From contig NZ_LWRV01000042.1 of NCBI RefSeq assembly GCF_009372215.1, positions 1 through 52,109 on the forward strand: a DNA stretch of 52,109 nt, written 5' to 3'. Both the position numbers and the translations under genes were made by a program. Numbering within the stretch: the stretch's first letter is position 1; each line of letters starts with the position of its first letter. Shown here piece after piece: positions 8,748 through 16,482 of the stretch. The notes under the pieces are model-generated. The model was not told where the DNA came from. It saw only the letters and a list, made by a program, of their open reading frames with translations, and did not search any database. The stretch comes from Acinetobacter portensis. GTDB lineage: Bacteria; Pseudomonadota; Gammaproteobacteria; Pseudomonadales; Moraxellaceae.

Positions 8748-8881
8748 TGAAATGAAGTAACAACAAATAAGGCTTGAGTATAACTGAATTGAACGATGAA
8801 CCTTTGAGATAAATGGATACACCTCATTCAAAAGGAGTACTTAAAAATTAAGTGTTGTACTTTATTTGAAAATTTAACAAC

Positions 8882-8910
8882 AAAAAATGATGCCGAAGCA
8901 TCATTTTTTT
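8882..8910 (-). terminator. Terminator of HIT gene
   Basis: Arms AAAAAATGATGC and GCATCATTTTTT around CGAA lie 12 bases past the HIT gene stop on the minus strand. It is symmetric with T runs both ways. Confidence 0.8.
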
Positions 8911-8921
8911 AGTGAGTTTAT

Positions 8922-9287
8922 TTAAATTTGACCACTCATACCCCAGCGGGAATCAAGCTGTAAAGCTTGTCCTTCATAGCGAGGAATAATGTGAATATGG
9001 ACGTGTTCAGATGCTTCGCCAAAGACAGAACCATCATTAAAACCAACATGAAAACCAGAGGGTTGATGGCGTAACTTAAGCTCATTACGCGCAAGTTCAA
9101 GCAAGGTTAAAAGGCTTTTGCGCTCTTTATCGGTTACATCAAAAAATGAACTTACGTGACGTTGAGGAACAATTACACAATGTCCTTTAGATAGTGCATT
9201 TGGTTCGGGTAAAATCACGCCGAAATCATTTTTTGCAATGATGTCATATTCATCAAAGTTACAATAGATGCAGTTATTTTCAGTCAT
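8922..9287 (-). CDS. HIT-family nucleotide hydrolase
   Basis: A 121-residue histidine-triad protein. The HIT motif H-x-H-x-H is seen as HVHIHIIPRY near residues 95-104, the first His-region block being GHCVIVPQRHVSSFFD. An N-terminal CIYC pair (Cys6, Cys9) could bind zinc together with downstream residues, as in several HIT proteins. HIT enzymes hydrolyse nucleoside phosphoramidates or dinucleoside polyphosphates; the substrate here is unknown. GAGGA precedes the ATG. It is flanked by its own terminator and is probably transcribed alone or with the dienelactone-hydrolase-family gene upstream on the same strand (64 bases away). Confidence 0.92.
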   Translation of the reverse strand: MTENNCIYCNFDEYDIIAKNDFGVILPEPNALSKGHCVIVPQRHVSSFFDVTDKERKSLLTLLELARNELKLRHQPSGFHVGFNDGSVFGEASEHVHIHIIPRYEGQALQLDSRWGMSGQI

Positions 9288-9351
9288 TTGATTATCCTCT
9301 TTTCATTTTATTACTTACCTATTCACGTGAATAAATAGGCAATTTAAAGCC

Positions 9352-10092
9352 TTACGCTTTTAAGTGATGAGCGAATAATTCATACATCGCTTCGAGGCTT
9401 TGCTTTTCTGCTTCAGCATTGTAGCCAAGATCTACACCATTGGCTTTGGCTCTTTCATCGGCTAGTGGGTTTGAAAAGCCATGTTTAGCATCTTCAAAAA
9501 TAATCACTTCATGATTTACTTTTACGGCATGCATTTCTTCACGGAAATTTGCGACATCTTCAAAGGAAACCATACTGTCTAATTCACCATGTAGAACAAG
9601 AATTTCCGCCTGTACTTTGCCTTCTTCAGCAGGTGATTTTGGTGATAAATTAGCATGGAATGTGGCAACAGCTTGAAGTGGAGCACCTGCACGAGCTAAA
9701 TCTAGAATAACTTTGCCACCATAGCAAAAGCCAATTGCTCCGAGTTTAGCTTGATTTACTTCTGTTTGAGCAGCTAAAGTTTCTAAACCTGCAAACGCAC
9801 GAGTCACAATTGTTTCAGGGTCTTGGAATGTTTCAGTCATCCATTCATTTGCTTGAGTAGCTTCAGTGGTTACTTTTTTGTTGCCGTACATATCAATAGC
9901 TAAGGCTGCATAACCATGTTCTGCTAATTCACGTGCACGCTGTTCGGTATATTCATTGCGTCCCCACCATTCAGGAGACACGATTACACCTGCAACAGGC
10001 GTTGTAGATTCAGGAGCAGCAAAGTAGCCAATTAAGGTAGAACCATCTTTTGCTGTGTATTGAATTTCACGTGTTTTGATTACAGAAGTCAT
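9352..10092 (-). CDS. Dienelactone hydrolase family protein
   Basis: An alpha/beta hydrolase of 246 residues. The DLH-family triad is visible: Cys in GFCYGGK, Asp in LHGELDSMV and His in DAKHGFS. The Cys nucleophile marks the dienelactone hydrolase family rather than Ser esterases. True substrate is unknown; there are no aromatic-degradation genes beside it, so dienelactone cleavage is not implied. The ATG at 10092 has AGGA 6 bases upstream, which beats the in-frame TTG at 10098. It lacks a signal peptide and is cytoplasmic. Confidence 0.9.
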   Translation of the reverse strand: MTSVIKTREIQYTAKDGSTLIGYFAAPESTTPVAGVIVSPEWWGRNEYTEQRARELAEHGYAALAIDMYGNKKVTTEATQANEWMTETFQDPETIVTRAFAGLETLAAQTEVNQAKLGAIGFCYGGKVILDLARAGAPLQAVATFHANLSPKSPAEEGKVQAEILVLHGELDSMVSFEDVANFREEMHAVKVNHEVIIFEDAKHGFSNPLADERAKANGVDLGYNAEAEKQSLEAMYELFAHHLKA

Positions 10093-10217
10093 GCACAATC
10101 CTTGAAGCTTTAATTATGATTAACTCGATTAAAGCACAAAAATATTGCAGATGTTTTGAAAAGAAATAAATGAAATAGAAACAAATGTGAGAAATTATGA
10201 TTTGCTTATCACAAATT

Positions 10218-10246
10218 AAAAAAGAAGGGTCTAAGCCCTTCTTTTT
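10218..10246 (-). terminator. Terminator of DUF1328 gene
   Basis: Arms AAAAAGAAGGG and CCCTTCTTTTT around TCTAAG lie 22 bases past the stop of the mini-protein on the minus strand. Confidence 0.8.
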
Positions 10247-10267
10247 GATGGTATAAAAATAATGTGT

Positions 10268-10426
10268 TTAAACTTTTCCGCGAGAGAGAAAGCCAACAAT
10301 TGCAAGAATGACCGCAACAACAAGTAGAATGACGGCAAAGTCTTTAGATAAGCCTGCAACACCACCAAAACCAAGTAAACTTGCGATTAACGCGATAACA
10401 GCGAATATAATTGCCCAACGGAACAT
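10268..10426 (-). CDS. DUF1328 / YtjA-family small membrane protein
   Basis: A 52-residue protein starting [20 protein letters not shown] and ending [12 protein letters not shown]. It is the YtjA/DUF1328 type (E. coli YtjA has a similar length): two hydrophobic helices (about 4-20 and 29-47) separated by a Gly-rich turn [12 protein letters not shown]. The codons read cleanly from ATG at 10426 to TAA at 10268-10270, and a strong terminator follows. GGGAGAATTCC upstream provides the ribosome binding site. The family has no established function; members are small inner-membrane proteins often induced by stress. The 143 bases between this gene's terminator region and the upstream + strand gene hold only a promoter. 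Confidence 0.9.
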   Translation of the reverse strand: MFRWAIIFAVIALIASLLGFGGVAGLSKDFAVILLVVAVILAIVGFLSRGKV

Positions 10427-10570
10427 TGGAATTCTCCCTTCAATTTTTTTGATTATGAATTTAGTATAAAGATGATAATTACAATAAATGTGATGTATTT
10501 GTTTGTTTTTTGTACAAAATTGAAGTATTTTAATGAAAGAAAGTCATCTCTCTTATTGATCACTCAAGCC

Positions 10571-10579
10571 TGATATAAT
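10571..10579 (+). promoter_or_regulatory. Extended -10 promoter of YcgN-like gene
   Basis: TGATATAAT contains a consensus TATAAT with the TG extension, 31 bases before the likely start at 10611. Because transcription would begin near 10586, an in-frame ATG at 10578 is unlikely to be used. Confidence 0.55.
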
Positions 10580-10610
10580 GCCAAAGCTCTTCTTTTTATT
10601 ATGTATGAAT

Positions 10611-11063
10611 ATGTCTGAACTGTTACGCCCACAATTTTGGAAAAACTATACATTAGCAGAGTTAAATACTGCTGAATGGGAAGCGTTGTGCGATGGTTGC
10701 GGATTATGTTGTTTAATAAAATTAGAAGATGATGAAACCAATGAAGTGGCGTATACCAAGGTTTCTTGTAAGTTATTAGATTGTAAAACAGGACATTGTT
10801 CAGATTATCCAAATCGTATTGAACACGTGCCAGATTGTATTCAACTAACACCTGAAAAATTAGAAAATATTCATTGGCTGCCATCTTCATGTGCGTATCA
10901 ACGCATGAGCGAAGGCAAAAGCTTACCTTCTTGGCATTATTTAAATACAGGTACACGAGAAAGCGTTATAAAAGCACGAAAGTCGGTTGCAGGGCGCTGT
11001 GTATCTGAAGCCGATGTCGATGAAGATGAAATTGAAGACTATATTGTACGTTGGGTTCGTTAA
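10611..11063 (+). CDS. YcgN-like (UPF0260) cysteine-cluster protein
   Basis: A 150-residue soluble protein with the YkgJ/YcgN cysteine cluster. It starts MSELLRPQFWKNYTLAELN, then carries CDGCGLCC (about 27-34), further Cys in KVSCKLLDCKTGHC and PDCIQL, and a late CAYQ and GRC. Ten or so Cys residues suggest metal or Fe-S/Zn binding. The function of this conserved family is not established. E. coli YcgN has the same length and order of blocks. The start is chosen from the promoter position and family length. The neighbouring convergent gene is a DUF523 protein. Confidence 0.9.
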   Translation: MSELLRPQFWKNYTLAELNTAEWEALCDGCGLCCLIKLEDDETNEVAYTKVSCKLLDCKTGHCSDYPNRIEHVPDCIQLTPEKLENIHWLPSSCAYQRMSEGKSLPSWHYLNTGTRESVIKARKSVAGRCVSEADVDEDEIEDYIVRWVR

Positions 11064-11088
11064 TGAAAAAGTGATTTATGCAATAACG

Positions 11089-11550
11089 CTAATCTAACGA
11101 TTTTAAAAAATCATCTTCCGAAATTACCTGAAAACCATGTTGGCGTAACAAGCTTGCAGTAATGCCTAAGCCTGAAATTTTTGTGCCTGAAAATGTACCA
11201 TCATAAATAAAATTCGAGCCGCAAGACGGACTATTTTCTTTTAAAACAACTATCGAAACCTGATATTTTTTCGCAATTTCCAAAGCTTTCTGTGCACCAT
11301 CAATAAATGCTTGTGTGACATCATTTCCTTGAGAGTCGATTACTTGTGCTATGCCATTTAAAACATCTTGAGCCGTGCCATTTACAATTTCTGCAGCTAA
11401 ACGAGGCGTAGCTAATCCACCTAATATTTCGGGACAAACAGTAATGGCTTGCTGGTTTTGTAAAAGCTCAGAAATTTTTTCAAAATAATATCCTTTACCA
11501 TCATAACGAACAGGTAAATTAGCCAAGCAGGCACTGATTAAATATTTCAT
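11089..11550 (-). CDS. DUF523 family protein
   Basis: A 153-residue protein beginning MKYLISACLANLPVRYDGKG, the hallmark of DUF523. It also has CPEILGGLATPR and KENSPSCGSNFIYDGTF with conserved Cys residues, and ends with GLGITASLLRQHGF. In-frame codons extend to 11613 and include a CEDCD stretch, but the ATG at 11550 has GAAG upstream and matches family length. DUF523 proteins are cytoplasmic and of unproven function; conserved Cys suggest metal or Fe-S binding. It converges on the YcgN-like gene with a 25-base gap and is divergent from rarA. Confidence 0.88.
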   Translation of the reverse strand: MKYLISACLANLPVRYDGKGYYFEKISELLQNQQAITVCPEILGGLATPRLAAEIVNGTAQDVLNGIAQVIDSQGNDVTQAFIDGAQKALEIAKKYQVSIVVLKENSPSCGSNFIYDGTFSGTKISGLGITASLLRQHGFQVISEDDFLKSLD

Positions 11551-11650
11551 ATCGCAATCTTCACATCTGTAAATTTTGTCTTTAAAACTATTGCCTAGAG
11601 ACATGAATAACATAGTAGACTAAGTGAAAGCTTAGTAAAGTAATAACAAG

Positions 11651-12925
11651 ATGTCAGATAGCAATATTCCACTTCCTGAACGCCTACGTCCACGAGATTT
11701 GTCTGAAATTATTGGACAAGATCACCTGCTTGGTGAAGATGCACCATTGCGTCAAATGATTGACCAAGGGCATTTACCCTCTATTATTTTTTGGGGACCG
11801 CCTGGGGTTGGGAAAACCACAATTGCCTTATTACTAGCACAAGCCATAGATCGACCATTTGTGAGTTTATCTGCGTTAAATACAGGCGTGAAAGAATTAA
11901 GAGAAATTATTTCAGATGGTGGTGATTTAATGCCACCAGTTGTATTTATTGATGAAATTCATCGTTTTAATAAAAATCAGCAAGATGCATTATTGAATGC
12001 TGTCGAAAAAGGCAAAATTACGCTTGTTGGTGCAACAACAGAAAATCCTTCATTTGAAGTAAACAGTGCATTACTTTCTCGTTGTCAGGTTTATACCTTA
12101 AATGCTTTAGATGAAGATGCGATTCAAACACTCATTAATAATGCGATTCAAAAAGATCAATTTTTAAAAGATCGTTATATCCAAATTGAAGAGTTTGATG
12201 CACTTATACAATTTTCTGCAGGCGATGCTCGAAAAGCTTTAAATTTACTCGATTTAATTGCAAGTACATTTGAACCAGATTTAGAAAATATCATCACCAA
12301 TGCAGTGGTTGTAAAAGTTGCACAGCAGAATATTGCACGTTATGACAAAGCAGGCGAACAGCATTACGACTTGGTTTCTGCATTTATTAAATCTATTCGT
12401 GGAAGTGACCCAGATGGTGCGCTGTATTGGATGGCTCGAATGCTCAAAGGTGGTGAAGACCCTGTATTTATCGCGCGCCGTATGTTGATTGCGGCATCTG
12501 AAGATATTGGCAATTCGAATCCAAATGCATTATTACTTGCAGGCGAATGTTTCCGTTCAGTTCAAGTTATTGGTATGCCTGAATCACGCATTATTTTGGG
12601 ACAATGTGCCGTTTATTTAGCGACAAGTGCAAAAAGTAATAGCACGTATTTAGCTATTAATAAGGCGATGGATTTGGCTGAAAAAACAGCAAACTTACCT
12701 GTGCCGTTACATTTACGCAATGCACCAACCAAGCTAATGAAAGAACAAGGATATGGTGTCGATTATCTATATCCGCATAATTACCCTGAACACTTCGTAT
12801 TGCAGGAATATATGCCGCCTGAATTAAAAGGCACAAAATTATATGAATCTGCACGTAATAAGCGTGAAGTTGAAGGTGAGAAGTTGCAACAACGTCGTTG
12901 GCAACAACAGCAGCAACAGCAATAA
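11651..12925 (+). CDS. rarA: Replication-associated recombination protein A (AAA+ ATPase)
   Basis: RarA (MgsA) is a clamp-loader-like AAA+ ATPase that acts at stalled replication forks. The 424-residue protein has Walker A GPPGVGKTT (about 49-57), Walker B VFIDEIHRFN, sensor 1 GATTENPSFEV, the arginine-finger segment SALLSRCQVY and the tetramerisation domain RGSDPDGALYWMARML. The C-terminus ends in a low-complexity Q-rich tail (QQRRWQQQQQQQ) encoded by CAA/CAG repeats, which is not needed for the family call and may vary between strains by slippage. The gene starts 37 bases after the divergent DUF523 region. No + strand terminator with a T run follows. Confidence 0.96.
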   Translation: MSDSNIPLPERLRPRDLSEIIGQDHLLGEDAPLRQMIDQGHLPSIIFWGPPGVGKTTIALLLAQAIDRPFVSLSALNTGVKELREIISDGGDLMPPVVFIDEIHRFNKNQQDALLNAVEKGKITLVGATTENPSFEVNSALLSRCQVYTLNALDEDAIQTLINNAIQKDQFLKDRYIQIEEFDALIQFSAGDARKALNLLDLIASTFEPDLENIITNAVVVKVAQQNIARYDKAGEQHYDLVSAFIKSIRGSDPDGALYWMARMLKGGEDPVFIARRMLIAASEDIGNSNPNALLLAGECFRSVQVIGMPESRIILGQCAVYLATSAKSNSTYLAINKAMDLAEKTANLPVPLHLRNAPTKLMKEQGYGVDYLYPHNYPEHFVLQEYMPPELKGTKLYESARNKREVEGEKLQQRRWQQQQQQQ

Positions 12926-12931
12926 CATATA

Positions 12932-13057
12932 TAAAAAAACCCAACTCGGGAGAGTTGGGTATAAATGGATGTTTCTTGGGGAGATAACATCCAGAGGGTA
13001 AACTGGTCGGCAACGTAGAGCGAAAAGCGGAGATATTTTCTACGCTGCCTAGTATGA
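12932..13057 (-). ncRNA. Candidate small RNA with C-rich loops
   Basis: No coding frame explains this spacer. Read on the minus strand it shows a promoter-like TTTACT (13086-13091), a 17-base spacer and TATTAT (13063-13068), then three hairpins. Hairpin 1 (13039-13049 with 13009-13019) has 11 pairs including one G-U; the same arms on the + strand have an A-C mismatch. Hairpin 2 is 7 bp (12986-12992 with 12967-12973). Hairpin 3 is a 9-bp stem (12939-12947 with 12952-12960) followed by seven T on the minus strand only, a classic intrinsic terminator. Loops 1 and 2 both contain UAUCUCC, complementary to Shine-Dalgarno sequences. I do not recognise a named RNA family; this is inference from structure. 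Confidence 0.55.
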
Positions 13058-13286
13058 AATTAATAATAGAAAGAAACGCTTAGAAAGTAAAAATGGCGAT
13101 TTTGATGATGATCATTCAATTATTCGATAATAACTTCAAAAAACTCTAATTTTTAAATAATATCTTTATTATTAGAAATTTAATTTAACTTTAATTTTTA
13201 TTGTTTCAATGAGATAGCAAAAAATAAATTCGAACTATTTAAACTTCTGGTTCGGAAGGATTTTCATCATAAAAGAAAACTGTATA

Positions 13287-13303
13287 ATGTTATGTTATAA
13301 CGT
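13287..13303 (+). promoter_or_regulatory. Zur-like operator upstream of the ZnuD-like receptor
   Basis: ATGTTATGTTATAACGT matches the gammaproteobacterial Zur consensus TGTTATA-N-TATAACA at 6 of 7 positions in each half. It ends 18 bases before the receptor ATG, overlapping the expected promoter. Zur would repress transcription when zinc is plentiful. Confidence 0.6.
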
Positions 13304-13321
13304 AATATAAAAGATGAGAAT

Positions 13322-15646
13322 ATGAACAATTCACGACTATTAGTTTTACTATTTTTGCTTATAAAACAGGTTGAAGCAGCGGAAACAGACTCAAAGCAAT
13401 ACTTAAAACCGATTAAACTGACTGCTGAAGAAAATATTCGCGCAGAACATAAAGTCGAGAAGCAATTTATTGAAAAAGCGAATACTTTAGGTGATGCAAT
13501 TAAACATGTATCGGGTGTTCAAAGCAGTTCATTTGGACCCAATTCAGGTGCGCCCGTAATCCGTAGTTTGCAAGGGCATCGTGTAGGTGTGTTTGAAAAT
13601 GGGACGTCAATTCAAGGTGTTAATTCAATTAGCGGCAACGTAAATATTCCATTTGATCCGATATTTACTGAATCTATCAAAATCAATAAATCTAATAATA
13701 GCGTCAGATATGGCGATCAATCTTTAGGGGGGAGTGTAGAAGTCGATAGTGGTCTAATTCTGAAGAAACTAAATGAAAAATCTCGGGAAATAGATTTGGT
13801 TTATAAGAATGGTTGGAATAGTTTTGATGCCAAAGGTTTGAAGCTACAACTGAATAATCAAAAAAACTTAGCTACAAATATTCAATTTTCTAGACAAGAA
13901 ATAAAGTCTTATAACATTCCAGGTAAAAGCAAAGCGCAAGTTTGCGATAGTGATATTTTCATAAATGGTGGCGTAAATAGTACTTTGGCTGATATATGTC
14001 AAAAAGATGCAAGAATTAAAAAAACGTATAATAAAGCATCACAAAAATATATGAGTCAGATCATAATTAATAATCCTGATTGGGCTGATGGTGATTTTTC
14101 ATTTTATTCGGACGATCCAATTTCTCGAGCAGGTGGGAGGGAGTATCAAAACCCATTAAATCCTGATTATGTTGAAGGTACAGAAAAAAATAAAATTGAT
14201 CATATTAATAACGATGTAACACCAAACTATAATAAAAAATTAGGAAATAGTTATGCGAGGAATGACAATATTGCAGTGGGAACAACGTATTTTTTAAAGA
14301 ATGGATATATTGGTTTTAGTGCCGATTATAAGAAAAGTGAGTATGGCGTTCCGGGTTTTTCTTTGGAAAATAAGTCATTCCAAGAAAATTATGATGATGG
14401 ATTACCTGTAGGTGTAAAGACAGAACAAAATAAGTTTATGCTTGATAGTTTGTTCAATCAGCCAGTCATTTTTTTAGATAATATTCAATTTAAAGCATCA
14501 AATTTTGTTAATAAATCAGGTGAATATATTGGTGCGAGTGAAGCAAATTTATATAAATTTGAACAAAATTTCGTTGAATTGGTATTCAAACAAAAAGATT
14601 TTGGCTATTTATCGGGTGAAATCGGTCAAAGTTGGGGAATCAGAGATGTCGATGGAAAAGGTCATGCTCGATATCTGCCCAATGTAAAAACCACAAGGAA
14701 TGCATTTTTTATTCAAGAAAAATTAAATTTTAAACCTGTATATTTTGAAGCAGGCTACCGTCGAGAAAATGTTGAGCATCAGATTCAAGATCATACTTTT
14801 GTTGGGTCTCGTAATGCATCTAATGGAAAATTAGAAGATCGAAATTTTGATTTATCACATTACTATTTAGGTGGTGGTTTTTATTTGGGAGATCATGTTC
14901 ATATTCATGCTAAATATAGTAAATCTGAAAGAGCACCCGAATTAAACGAGTTATATGCGAGTAACCCGCATTATTCAATTATGACTCAAGAAGAAGGTAA
15001 TCAAAATTTAAAGAAAGAGAAAGTGAAATCGATTGAATTAAATACAGATTTAACTTTCGAGCAAAGCAAAATAGCTTTGTCTTTATATCAAATGAATTTT
15101 AATGATTATATGTATTTGTCACATTCAGGTATGGCTATGCGTAATCGACTTCCATTGCAATATTGGAAGCAAACGGATGTGAAAATTGAGGGATTTGAGA
15201 TTGATCTAAGTCATCGCTTTTTACTTGATAAGTGGGGTGATTTAACCCTAAGTACCTTTGGTGATTTTGTTAAAAATCGAGTAACGAATAAAAATCTTAT
15301 TCAATCTTCAAATGATGGCGAATATCCAACCAATATGCCAACAAACCGTTATGGTGCAAGCATAGAGTGGGAAAAAGATGATTATCATCTTAGGTTATCT
15401 AATGTTTATTATGCTCAAGCGAAATACTTAGGAAAGAGTGTAAACTCTGAAATTCCTTTACCCGCTTATCATTTATTAGACTTATCTTTAAGTAAAAAAG
15501 TGGCATTAAAAAATGCAGATTTTGAGTTTTATCTAAATGGAACAAATTTGCTTAATGAAGAAGCGAGACCTCAAAACTCACCTTTAAAATACATTGCGCC
15601 TTTACCTGGGCGAGGGTTTCAGTTAGGCATAACAATGAGTTTGTAG
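13322..15646 (+). CDS. ZnuD-like TonB-dependent outer-membrane receptor
   Basis: A 774-residue TonB-dependent receptor, probably for zinc uptake. Residues 1-20 form a signal peptide, a TonB-box-like IKLTAEE follows near residues 31-37, and the plug domain spans about 45-145 (LGDAIKHVSGVQSSSFGPNS, PVIRSLQGHRVGVFENG, VRYGDQSLGGSVEV). The rest is a beta-barrel ending with GRGFQLGITMSL and a C-terminal hydrophobic residue. An extracellular-loop Cys pair (QVCDSD and ADICQKD) resembles the disulfide loop of ZnuD. It lacks an obvious His-rich loop. The Zur-like box upstream supports zinc as substrate; other metals or heme remain possible. It is single, with a bidirectional terminator behind it. Confidence 0.88.
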   Translation: MNNSRLLVLLFLLIKQVEAAETDSKQYLKPIKLTAEENIRAEHKVEKQFIEKANTLGDAIKHVSGVQSSSFGPNSGAPVIRSLQGHRVGVFENGTSIQGVNSISGNVNIPFDPIFTESIKINKSNNSVRYGDQSLGGSVEVDSGLILKKLNEKSREIDLVYKNGWNSFDAKGLKLQLNNQKNLATNIQFSRQEIKSYNIPGKSKAQVCDSDIFINGGVNSTLADICQKDARIKKTYNKASQKYMSQIIINNPDWADGDFSFYSDDPISRAGGREYQNPLNPDYVEGTEKNKIDHINNDVTPNYNKKLGNSYARNDNIAVGTTYFLKNGYIGFSADYKKSEYGVPGFSLENKSFQENYDDGLPVGVKTEQNKFMLDSLFNQPVIFLDNIQFKASNFVNKSGEYIGASEANLYKFEQNFVELVFKQKDFGYLSGEIGQSWGIRDVDGKGHARYLPNVKTTRNAFFIQEKLNFKPVYFEAGYRRENVEHQIQDHTFVGSRNASNGKLEDRNFDLSHYYLGGGFYLGDHVHIHAKYSKSERAPELNELYASNPHYSIMTQEEGNQNLKKEKVKSIELNTDLTFEQSKIALSLYQMNFNDYMYLSHSGMAMRNRLPLQYWKQTDVKIEGFEIDLSHRFLLDKWGDLTLSTFGDFVKNRVTNKNLIQSSNDGEYPTNMPTNRYGASIEWEKDDYHLRLSNVYYAQAKYLGKSVNSEIPLPAYHLLDLSLSKKVALKNADFEFYLNGTNLLNEEARPQNSPLKYIAPLPGRGFQLGITMSL

Positions 15647-15673
15647 TATTTAAAAACTCAAATTTTAGTAAAT

Positions 15674-15704
15674 AAAAAACCGAGCGATTAAGCTCGGTTT
15701 TTTT
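15674..15704. terminator. Bidirectional terminator between receptor gene and purC
   Basis: CCGAGC and GCTCGG arms around a 6-base loop are flanked by an A run and a T run, giving terminators for both convergent genes. Confidence 0.85.
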
Positions 15705-15719
15705 GAAGATCAGACGATA

Positions 15720-16439
15720 TTAGATGTCTGAAAGGTCGATACCAATACGAGCAGCAACTTCTTCATAAGCCTCAACAACACCACCTAAACCTTGACGGAA
15801 GCGGTCTTTATCAAGTTTTTTCTTCGTGTCTTTATCCCATAGACGGCAACCGTCTGGAGAGAATTCATCACCAAGAACGATGCGATCGTGGAACACACCA
15901 AATTCAAGTTTGAAATCTACAAGAAGCATATTGCCTGTAGCGAATAATTCTTTAAGAACATCATTTACTTGATAAGTAAGTTCTTTCATACGCGCAAGCT
16001 GTTCAGCTGTAGCCCAACCTAAAGTGATTGCTTGAGACTCGTTAACCATTGGGTCACCAAGTGCATCATCTTTAAAGAATAATTCGAAAGTAGGCGGAAC
16101 AAGTTCTTTGCCTTCTTCAACACCTAAACGACGACATAATGAACCTGCTGCATAGTTACGAACTACACATTCAACAGGAATCATGTCTAATTTTTTCACT
16201 AAAACTTCAGTAGGAGAAAGAAGTTTTTCGAAGTGAGTCTCAATGCCAGCAGCAGCCAGTTTTTCCATGATAAAGGCGTTAAAACGGTTATTAACCTTAC
16301 CTTTTCGATCTAGTTGTTCGATTTTTTCGCCATTGAATGCAGAAGCATCATCACGAAAGACTAAAATCAGATGGTCTGCATTATCTGTTTCATAAACAGA
16401 TTTTGCTTTACCAGTATAGAGCAAGGTTTGTTTTAACAT
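15720..16439 (-). CDS. purC: Phosphoribosylaminoimidazole-succinocarboxamide synthase
   Basis: PurC (SAICAR synthase) joins aspartate to CAIR with ATP in purine synthesis. The 239-residue protein carries [11 protein letters not shown], the [14 protein letters not shown] loop, [25 protein letters not shown] and [15 protein letters not shown]. The ATG at 16439 is preceded by AAGG; codons upstream to 16457 add only six residues. The order dapA-bamC-purC is the same as in E. coli. An intrinsic terminator lies between bamC and purC at 16456-16482, so purC expression may depend on read-through or a promoter I cannot place. Confidence 0.97.
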   Translation of the reverse strand: MLKQTLLYTGKAKSVYETDNADHLILVFRDDASAFNGEKIEQLDRKGKVNNRFNAFIMEKLAAAGIETHFEKLLSPTEVLVKKLDMIPVECVVRNYAAGSLCRRLGVEEGKELVPPTFELFFKDDALGDPMVNESQAITLGWATAEQLARMKELTYQVNDVLKELFATGNMLLVDFKLEFGVFHDRIVLGDEFSPDGCRLWDKDTKKKLDKDRFRQGLGGVVEAYEEVAARIGIDLSDI

Positions 16440-16455
16440 GGAGGGAACCTTTTTC

Positions 16456-16482
16456 AAAAAAAATGCCTAGAAATGTCTAGGC
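16456..16482 (-). terminator. Intercistronic terminator or attenuator between bamC and purC
   Basis: On the minus strand GCCTAG, a 6-base loop and CTAGGC are followed by an eight-T run (16456-16463). The bamC stop codon (16477-16479) is inside the stem, and the purC ribosome binding site follows within a few bases. Confidence 0.65.

Noticed and set aside
9318..9339. CCTATT/AATAGG hairpin with CACGTG between HIT and DLH genes
   Set aside because: Short arms, no T run; could be a weak terminator but too little evidence.
12781..13013. Minus-strand frames encoding poly-Cys or poly-Ala/Val across the rarA tail
   Set aside because: They are complements of the CAA/CAG repeat. The spacer is better explained by the hairpin RNA.
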